A stretch of DNA of 17,864 bases, from positions 29,178-47,041 of the forward strand of contig KQ482027.1 in the NCBI GenBank assembly GCA_001430745.1, read 5' to 3'. Below are positions 1 to 7,726 of the stretch, one piece after another; within the stretch, counting starts at the first letter, position 1; every line of letters begins with the position of its first letter. A program made the position numbers and the translations under genes. The notes under the pieces were generated by a model. It made no database searches and was not told the DNA's origin. It saw nothing but the letters and a program-made list of their open reading frames with translations. The stretch is from Auxenochlorella pyrenoidosa (lineage: Eukaryota > Chlorophyta > Trebouxiophyceae > Chlorellales > Chlorellaceae).

Positions 1-30
1 AAAGCCTTCGCCCCCAGGCGGCCCACCCAC

Positions 31-1147
31 CTGCTTGGCCAGGTTGGCCAGCTCCTCGGCGGCGGCGTCAAACTTCTGCGGGGTGCCGGGCGAGCACATC
101 TTGGAGAGGACGGACGCGAGGCCGTTCTTGCCGCCATACACGCGGACCACCACCTCGCCCTGCAAGGAGGGCGCGCAGCCCAGGGCATGGCGGCACAGGG
201 GCATGGCAGGGTGTGCTGGGCGGGTGGGCCAACCGGGCCCAGCAGCATCGCACCGCCGCTGGCCGCCTCGGCAGGGCAGGGACAGAATGCAGCTCAGCCA
301 GGCACCATATGCTTGCGGGCGCTAGAGGCGCTACAGGCGCACAGCCAGAAACGCACCCAGGCTGCCACCAGCCAACGGCTGCAAGCACAGCGTGTGCTGC
401 ATCGCCAGTGCAGGGGCACGGCAGGCGCAGGCGGCTGCGCGGCGTGCTGCCCCGCTCCCCCCTGCCAGCACCCACTTCCCCCCGATCCCCCGCCAGCACC
501 CGCCAGCACCCGCCAACCTGGTCTAGGGCGGCCTGCACCCGCGTGGCCAGCTGCTGCAGGGCCCGCTCCCGCCGCAGGTCGATCCCGGGGTCGTACAGCA
601 TGTCCTCCAGCGCCACCACTGCCTCGGTGGCAGCACCCAGCAGCTCGGTGCACTTTTCGCGGTAGCTGGCGGCGGCCTTGCAGGCCGCCCGCAGGTCCCC
701 GAGGTCGCGCCGGCACTGCTCCACCGCGGCCGCGCAGCGCGCCATGAGGTGCGCCTCGGAGTGCTGCAGGCTGCGCGTGGGCGACATGAGGGCGTCCGAG
801 GTGCTCGCAGTCTCGCCGTCGGGTGTCGGCAGCGACGGCGGCGGCAGCGGCGCGCCGCCGGCGCCGACTGGGCCCCCTGCAGGGGAGATCCGTGAACATT
901 ACTACTTTCATGTCTGTGTTTTGCATCTGACAGGCCCCAAACGCGAGGGCAGGCGCAGACTGCAAGCTAGGAGGTCCCCACCGCCCTGCCTGCCTGCAGT
1001 GCCGGCAGGAGGCCTGGGCGGCACTTGCTGCTCCCTCGGTCGGGTTCGCGCTTGCGGGGCTCCCGCCAGGTTCCCAGCCCACGCACAGATGCCTGGTGCT
1101 TCAAGACCTGGGGGAGCGGCCCACCCACCTGTGAACGGGCCGCTCAT
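31..1147 (-). CDS. Unrecognised helical protein, N-terminal part (gene runs off the left edge)
   Basis: Three exons can be read on the minus strand: 1147-1129 (ATG, MSGPFT, phase 1, donor GTGGGT), 876-518 (after a CTGCAG acceptor) and 159-31 (after TTGCAG, donor GTGGGT). All junction phases agree and give 169 residues before the window ends inside the next intron. The start has A at -3 and no longer in-frame alternative was found. Residues 8-35 are Gly/Pro-rich. From about 45 onward the sequence is strongly helical and Ala/Leu/Glu-rich, including LEDMLYDPGIDLRRERALQQ. The third exon carries VVVRVYGGKNGLASVLSK followed by another helix. The donor after 518 (GTTGGC) is a weak match, so that boundary is less certain. 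I do not recognise the family. An N-terminal helical bundle is a reasonable structural guess, and no catalytic motif is visible. It is divergent from the small gene at 1698. Confidence 0.6.
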
Positions 1148-1697
1148 ATTTGGCACCGTCTACTGCGGTCCTGGGCGCCGGCCGTCAGTTACCCAGGCAT
1201 CACTGGGGATGCCTGTCTTGCGTACAAAGGGGAGGGAGGGCCAGAAGAACACCGCGCCAGTCTCTGCTGTTGTTCTCCGGCCCGAAACTCTCGGTGTCGA
1301 TACCCGTGCGTCGAAGAAATTTGTGATCTTGGTAATCAAGCCCTGGCCGACCCCGCAAGCCTGAGGGCCCACTGCTGGGGTCGTGCTGGGCCACAGGTAA
1401 TGTGTGTGCGATTGTGAAGGGGCCGGAAGTAGGATTGGCAGTAATCAAAGTTCCGCCAACTGCCCTAAACTTTTGCACACGAGCTCAGCCGCTGCCACTC
1501 TCCGCCGCAACCGGGCGCATTCGCTGCGCGCGCCCGCTGCCTACTCCTCTGCACTGGGGCTTTCGCAGCAAAGAGGGCAGCGAAAGCCTGCAATTTAGCA
1601 AGCCGGGCGGCCGTGAGACCAGCAGCCACCGCCGCCGCCGCCGCTCCGCCACCGCTGCTGCCGTTCGCTGCCCGGCCACAGCCACTGCAACACAGCC
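1148..1697. promoter_or_regulatory. Divergent intergenic region (shared promoter region of the two left genes)
   Basis: This interval of about 550 bp separates the start codons of two divergently transcribed genes, so it must hold both 5' UTRs and both promoters. No convincing TATA box was seen. The part nearest the plus-strand gene has a CCG trinucleotide run (about 1628-1645) and other GC-rich simple sequence, probably 5' UTR. The middle part (about 1300-1480) is less GC-rich than its surroundings. No coding exon or RNA gene was supported here. Confidence 0.5.
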
Positions 1698-2607
1698 ATG
1701 GCCCAGAAGCCACTGGGCAAGGGGAAGAAGGTGGCCAAGCCGGGCAAGCAGCCGTCGGTGAAGCGCGTTGTGGAAGCCGCCAAGAAAACGAAGCGGGGTG
1801 AGACCTGCGGGAAGGGAGGGCCAGGCTGGAAGGGGAAGGAACACGAGGTGTCGCCGGGGCAAAGTCCAGATGCGGTGTTGGTGCCCTGGGAATCCTGGTG
1901 CGGGCCCCCTGCCCACCACATGCATGCTTGCCCCGTGCAGGCGCGCTGCAGAAGGCACCCAAGCGGGCGGCCCTGAAGGAGGCACACAAAGAGGTGCGTG
2001 AGGGCATTGCTGTCGGCTGCTGCAACGTTTCTTCTAGCCGCTGCAATGCCCTGGTCAATGGCGTGCCCGCCCACTGTCCCCGGCTCGACATGGCTCGCCT
2101 CCCGCAGCCATGAGGCTGCGACGGCCCAGGCGGCGACGCCCGTGGTGGGCACTCGGCGCCAGCGCCGCCATCTGCGGCCGCGCCAGGGGTTATGCCACGC
2201 CCGCAGCCCCTCTCCTTCCCCTTCCCCCAGGCAATGGAGCTCACCAAGGCTATTAACGCCGACAACGAGGAGCACTTTGCGGCTGCAGCGGCTGCACAGC
2301 CGGGCGGCAAGCTGTCGGTGGTGAGGGGGGCAGTGGCGGCGGGGCGCCAGGCGCGGCTACGGTGGCAATAGGCGGTCAGCAAGCATGGTGAATTACAAGC
2401 CGCGACTGCCGCCTGCGAAACCTGCGCACACCTCTGGACCTACCTGCGGCACTCGCTGGGTGAGGGGTGTGCAGCCCAGCTGAGCGCCGCCTGCTCGTGT
2501 ATCCCGTGGTGCAGCTCAAGGCGCCCGTGGCGGCCACTGCCGACCAGAAGGCCAAGCTGAAGAAGAGCCTGCGGCCCGGCACCGCCTTTGGCATGGCGAG
2601 GCAGTGA
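1698..2607 (+). CDS. Small basic UPF0390/DUF2462-like protein, four exons
   Basis: Exons are 1698-1797, 1941-1993, 2231-2320 and 2515-2607. Donors are GTGAGA, GTGCGT and GTGAGG, acceptors are GTGCAG, CCCCAG and GTGCAG, and all phases agree, giving 111 residues. The start sits in a good initiation context (ACAGCCATGGCC). Residues 1-45 are very Lys-rich (MAQKPLGKGKKVAKPGKQ). Next come ELTKAINADNEEHFAA, then GGKLSV joined across the last intron to LKAPVA, and a basic tail ending FGMARQ. The order (MAQ start, basic region, LTKAIN.xNEE helix, GGKL.VLKAP) resembles the UPF0390 family (DUF2462; Leydig cell tumour 10 kDa protein homologues), whose members are short basic proteins of unknown biochemical role. 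A nuclear or nucleolar location is inference from the charge. The family call rests on remembered consensus, so a profile search would settle it. Confidence 0.75.
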
Positions 2608-2774
2608 GGGCGGGAGCTTGGTGCTGCGCTCCCGGCCATCTGGAGAAGCCGAGAGCTCCTTGAGCGGGATGGCACAGCCGTCCAGCAGACTGTGTAGAGA
2701 TAGAAGGATCCTGACAAGGACATGACTCTTGCACGATGCCACGCATTGACCAATTTGTAGGTAGCAGCTGGCCC

Positions 2775-2779
2775 TGTAA
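2775..2779 (+). terminator. TGTAA polyadenylation signal of the UPF0390-like gene
   Basis: TGTAA is the established chlorophyte poly(A) signal. This copy lies about 170 nt past the TGA at 2605-2607, in the right orientation, and implies a 3' UTR of roughly 190 nt. Confidence 0.55.
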
Positions 2780-3103
2780 CTCTGTACCCCTCGCGCTGCT
2801 GGAGCCTGCAGTGGGTCACCCCCTGCCGAGTGTGTGTTTCAGCGAATGCTCAGCAGTTGGAGTGGTCTTTGCAGGCATTCATCCCAGAGAAATCCGTGAT
2901 GGTTCGGCATGCGGGAGCTGCACTGGGTTGTGGGAGCCCATGGGCTCGCGGCAGGCACAGATCGGCCGTGGCAATGTGCTACAAATCGCACCCTGGAGCG
3001 CTGCGCTGGTGCAGGCAGGTGTGCCGCGGACCCAGCCTGGGCCTTGGTTCACTTCCCCCACGGTGGAGAGCACTCGTAAATGGCTCCATGGCTGCCCAGG
3101 TGG

Positions 3104-3108
3104 TTACA
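3104..3108 (-). terminator. Possible TGTAA polyadenylation signal of the FANCM-PHD gene
   Basis: TGTAA read on the minus strand begins about 14 nt past the proposed TGA (3125-3123). It is the only minus-strand copy seen between the two convergent stops. The resulting 3' UTR would be unusually short, so either the terminal exon has a different end or this gene has a minimal UTR. Confidence 0.4.
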
Positions 3109-3122
3109 CAAGTGCAGCCCCA

Positions 3123-3949
3123 TCAGAGAAGGTCAAACGTAGGCGTGTGGCCGCCGCCCGTGCCCCAACTGTCACCTGGCGTGTCCTGCCACTGCTGCTC
3201 TGGCTCCTGCCCAGGGCCGGGCGGCCGCTGATGCCTGGCTCCTTGCGCCGGAGCCGCCTGGTGGTGCCGGGTGCTGCCAGCGTTGTGCTGGCCACCGAAT
3301 TGCCTGGTCTTTGCTGTCGACTGCTGCCGCTTCCGCCTGCCACGCCGGCGGGTGCTGGGAGTGCGGCTGTCAGCGCACACAGGGCAGTACCAGTCACCTG
3401 AGGCATGGAGGCGGGAAGATTGGGCCAGGAGACTCAGCCTCAGGCGTGGGGCGTCTGGGACAGGGAAAGGTCCAGCAAGATATGCCAGCATGCGTTGTAA
3501 AAGCAGGGGGATGATGTTCCCCTTGTGCATCATGCTCCCCAGGCGCAGCGCGGTGCTCAGCGGCGCCAGCGCTAAGACTGTTCACGGCAAGGAGACCGGG
3601 GCCTGCGCACCTGAGGGAACGCCGCCCAGGCCGCAGCAGGCGGGGTGGAAGACGGAAGGGCACCCATCGCAGAGCAGCAGCTCGCCTGCAGATCAGGCGG
3701 CAAGGGCCATTGGCATGCATCGCCGTCCTGCTATCCGGCCTTTGTGCTGCGTGCAGGGGCACAATTTGCCCTCTGACATGCAGGCTGAGCGCGATCGCAA
3801 CGGAAGCAAGGGCAACTGGGGCAGCCACCATGATTGCCAGCCTAAGTGCGAGATGTGGGACAGGCAGGGCAGGCAGCGCCCACCCTGATCGCCGCCGCAG
3901 TGCTTGCAGTGGTCGTCGTGAGTGACTGCCTCGCTGCCCAGCTCAGACT
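3123..3949 (-). other. PHD finger module, last three exons of the FANCM-like gene
   Basis: Exon 25 (3949-3884) gives [13 protein letters not shown], exon 26 (3685-3611) gives [18 protein letters not shown], and exon 27 (from 3397) gives [15 protein letters not shown]. Joined in phase (1-1-1) they form a full C4HC3 PHD finger: C-x2-C, C-x2-C, H-x2-C, C-x2-C, with the conserved Trp two before the last Cys pair. The [13 protein letters not shown] signature resembles PHD fingers that read unmodified H3K4 rather than H3K4me3, since no clear aromatic cage is visible; that specificity is inference. After the finger comes a basic stretch ([12 protein letters not shown]) and a Gln/Pro/Gly-rich tail to TGA at 3125-3123. 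The donor of exon 24 (WLVD, phase 1) fits the acceptor of exon 25 (ESELGSEAV), which supports one transcript with the helicase. A separate small PHD gene is the alternative, though no good start codon or promoter is apparent for one. Confidence 0.8.
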
Positions 3950-6900
3950 CTGCAGCACGCAGGGGAGGGCGATGGCGCAGCAGCTTGGGCAGGGTAGCAT
4001 GCCTGCCTGGGGCAGAGCCGCGCATGCCAAGCCCGAGGTCCAGTGGGCAGGGAAGGCGCGCGGTCCAGCACGCATGCTGGCGGGGCTGCGCATGCTGACA
4101 GCCAGCTGCCGAAACGCCCACGGCACAACGCCACGCATCAGCCTCACCCCGCCAGCTCACCATCCACCAGCCAGCTGTCATTCTCGTACTCATCCGTCTC
4201 CTCCCGCTCGCCGTAGCCAGCGCTGCCTGCTCCCCCAGGCGTCTCCCATCCCTGCCCCTGCCCCTCCCAGCCGCGCCCGTGCTGCAAGGGCGCCAGGCCC
4301 AGCTGCCCGCCGCGGCCGCGGCCAGGGCGCGCGTCCCGTGCAGCCCCAGGCGTGTCTGCGACGGTGCGGCCACGGGCGGCCATGCGGGCGCGCAGCTGCC
4401 AGAGTGCTGCCATGGGGGAGGGCGAGTCATCGGGGGTGGATAGCGGTCGGTGCGGCCTGCGGGGGCGATGCAGCCAGGGGCAGGGCCTAGAGACACAGGG
4501 TTGGACCGCCTGCAGAGCTGGCAGGGCGTGCTTCAGCTGACCGGCAGTATGCTGGGGCTGGCATGCTGGCGGCACGCCGCGTGATCGGATTGACACGCTG
4601 TCGACCCCACGTCGCTCCCGTGTGTCGCAATTGCTCAATGCCGGGCGACCCCATGCCCATTAGCCCCATGCTCTCGCAGTTGGCAGGCTCCTCCCATCCC
4701 CAGCCCGCCCTTGAGGAGTGGCCCAACCCAAAGCCTCGCCTGGCGTCGGTGCTGAGCGGCGCCTGGGTCGGGTCCTCCTCGCCATCCACAATGAATTCCT
4801 CCAGGTCCGCCCCGTCATCCTCCGGCTCGTCCCCTGCAGGCCCAGCTGGCAGCCGCAATACAGTATGTGCAGCAGCAGGTGGGGGTGCACACGAAGCTGG
4901 GTGCTGGCTGCCTGTCCCTGCGCTGGGACTGGCCTGCATGGCAGAACCCAGGAGCAGTCGAGCACGGTCCTGCCAGAGGCGCCACCGGCCGCCAGATTGC
5001 AGCACACGCCTCCCAGCCCTCGCCTGAGTCCTCGCCAGACAGCTCCGCACAGTCATCCACAAACATTCGACGCGCACGCTCCCGCGCCAGCGCGCCCGCC
5101 ATGCCCTGATGCCCCGCTCCGCCAAGCGGCTGCTGCCTGCCACCGCTGCGCTTCCCAGCTGCGGCTGGCAGGGCTGCGCCGGGCGCCAGGCGGCTGCCGC
5201 CCCGCTGTAAGCGCCGCAGGCCGCCGCCGCTGCGGTGCCCATTCATTGGGGGCAAGCTGCCAGGAGTGTCTCCCGATGGCGTGGCATCTTGTGCCGGCCC
5301 TGGCACTGCTGCCCCAGCTGCTGCTGCAGCTCCCCGGCCAACCTGCCATTCGGGGGTCGGGCTGTCATCAATCACCACTGCAGCAGGACGGCGGCGTGCG
5401 GCGCCAGCCGCCGCAGGCTGCCACTCGGGAGTCGTCTGGCTGTCCTCGAGGGCAGCAGCTCCTGCCACTGGTCCTGCCTGCTGCACCAGCTGCTGAGCTG
5501 GTGCCTGCCCTTCAGGCGTGTCTGCAATCACAGCTGCCCGCTGGCGCGGGCGGCCGCCACCCACCTGCACGCCGCCAGCGCTGCATGCCAAGGAGGGCGG
5601 CGTGCCCGCTGCCTGCGCAGCGGCTCGGGGGGCTGGCTGGAAGCTGAACTCATCCTGGAGGGGCTGCTGCTGGCTGCCATGCTGCTGGGGTGGAGAGTGC
5701 GAGGGCTGGTGCAGCTCGCCGCTGTCATCCCAGCTCACTGGAGAGTCGCTCCACCCCCCTGCCTGTCGTGGCTGTGGGCGATCCTCCCCCCTTGTGGGCA
5801 GCTGCCATCCGTCCGCCTCATGCTGCAGCTCCTGCCGGGCGCCCGGCTGCACAGGCGTCCTGTGCAGTACAGCGCCGCCGCCGCTGCCGCTGCCCTCCAA
5901 GCTGGCCATGGGAGCCACGACGCCGTCGCTGTTGCCATTGGCGTGCCAGGGAGCCCCACCGCCTGCACCCCGACTCTGCTGCGGACTGGGGTGGCAAGCT
6001 CCACAGGCAGCCTCCTCCTGCAGCTGCTGCTTCAGAGGGGACAGCTGCTGCACCAACGGCGCTGCCTGCTGCACTTGCTGCAGTGAGCCTTGCCAGTGCT
6101 GCTGCTGCTTCTGCTGCTGCTTTCGTGCTGCCAGCGGCACCTGCGAGAGGCTGCCAACTTCCTCTTCTGCCTGCTGCGCATGCTGCCTTTGCTGTGACGT
6201 CTGCTGCTGCTGCTGCCGCCATGGCTGCACACCCGAGGCCCAGCCCTGCCCTTGGGCTCCCTGTTGCGGCGGCTCGGGCGGGTGCTGCCAGTGCTGCGCC
6301 CAATGTTGTGGCTGGCCCTGCTGCTGCCAGCGCTGTTCAGGCCCAGACTGCGGCTCCTGCCTTCCTTGCCCAGGCTGTTGCCAGGGAGCGTGCAGGCGAA
6401 AGGCCACGGTAGCAGATGCCCATGCCCCCTTGCTGCAGCCGGCTGCTGGCAAGCGGCGGTGCTGCTCGTCAGGTTGCTGCTGCTGCTGCTGCTGCTGCTG
6501 CCCAGCGCCGCTTGCCTGCTCGCTTGCTGCCAGCCCACCAGCCCCTTCCCACTGCTTCCCGCCCCACCCGCCAGGCCCAGGCTCTCGCTGCTGCAGAGGC
6601 CTTGCAGCCTGTGTGCCGCGGCGCTTGCGCAGGCGAGCCAGCGGCACATCTTCCTCCTCTTCTCCCTCAACTGTTTGGGCAGGAGGAACAGCCAGTGGTG
6701 CCAGCGCGCCATGCTGCTGTGCGCTTGCACCAGGGGCCGCAGTGCGAGGTACCAGCCGGGCCGGTGGCGAGCCTGGTGCCTGCAGAGAACAATGTTCAGA
6801 ATGAAAAATGGAGTTTAATGCATGTGGCTGTGCATGCACGCCATGAGCCTGCACATGCAGGGCGCATGGCACGCAGTGTGGGTGGGGCGCAACTGGCGCA

Positions 6901-7695
6901 GCCGTCTGAGCAGCCATCTGCACCGCCAGGCAGCTGTGCCATCTGTGCAGCGCTGCTGTGCGCGCCAGAGTCAACGCACCTGTGCGCCACGCGCGACGAC
7001 ACCCCCGCTCCCAGGCAGCTTGCGCCGCTTCTGCAGCGACTTGAGCGGCACATCCTCCTCGTCCTCGCATACAACCTGGGCTTCTCGCACCCACTGCTGC
7101 TGCTGCTGCTTCTGCTGCTGCGGCTCCCACTGCACCTGTGGGGCTATCTGCAGGTTTGCAGCTCTGTGCGGCTGCTGCCACCCCTGCTGCTGCACCAGCG
7201 GTTCCGGCGGCGGACTCTGTACCGGGCCAGGCATGGACAGTGTGCTGCCGGCCTGCACAGGTGCTGCCGGGGCCGCAGCCTGGCGGCGCTGCTGCAGCCG
7301 CATCGCCAGAGGCATCTGCGAGTAGCTGAGCCCGTCTGCATTCTCTTTCTCCTCTCCGCCGCTGCCGCGCGAGTGTGCCTGCGAGTGCTGCTGCTGCTGC
7401 GGGGAGCATGGCTGCAGCTGCGAGAGGGGCTGCGTTGCCGCATCCTCCCCAGCATCCCCGGGCTGAGCTGGCACCTCGCAATGACATGGCTGCTGCTGCT
7501 GCGCCCCCTGCCGCTGTTCCTGCTGCTGTTTTCGTGCTGCCAGCGGCACTTGTGAGAGGCTGGGAGTCTCTTCATCCTCGCCACCCGGCAGTCCTGCTGT
7601 GCCCGCTGCTGAAGGGCCAGGTGGCGCGTGCCCCTGTCGGCGTGCTGCCAGCGGCACCTGCGAGTAGCTGACAGCTTCCTCCTCTGCCCGCTGCA

Positions 7696-7726
<31 letters not shown>

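Larger units (their letters stand above)
2608..3122. other. Convergent intergenic region / 3' UTRs
   Basis: About 515 bp lie between the stop codons of two convergent genes. A TGTAA signal on the plus strand (2775-2779) ends the small gene. One on the minus strand (3104-3108) can end the large gene. Between them, about 2800-3100, I see no supported exon, RNA gene or repeat. Open frames here lack splice-consistent partners. Confidence 0.5.

Noticed and set aside
908..1478. Minus- and plus-strand open frames in the divergent intergenic region
   Set aside because: They are short, have no motif, and overlap the first exon, first intron and promoter region of the left gene.
3884..3949. PHD finger as a separate small gene
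   Set aside because: The exon 24 donor and exon 25 acceptor match in phase, no good start codon or poly(A) signal lies between them, and the spacing equals that of other introns in the gene. It is kept as an alternative pending transcripts.
5235..7555. Long plus-strand open frames (Cys-, Leu- or Ala-rich) opposite the large gene, for example 5518-6804 and 6416-7555
   Set aside because: They are antisense readings of CAG-rich exons (CTG, TGC and GCT give Leu, Cys and Ala). They contain no domain, splice logic or conserved motif, while the minus strand carries the coherent protein.
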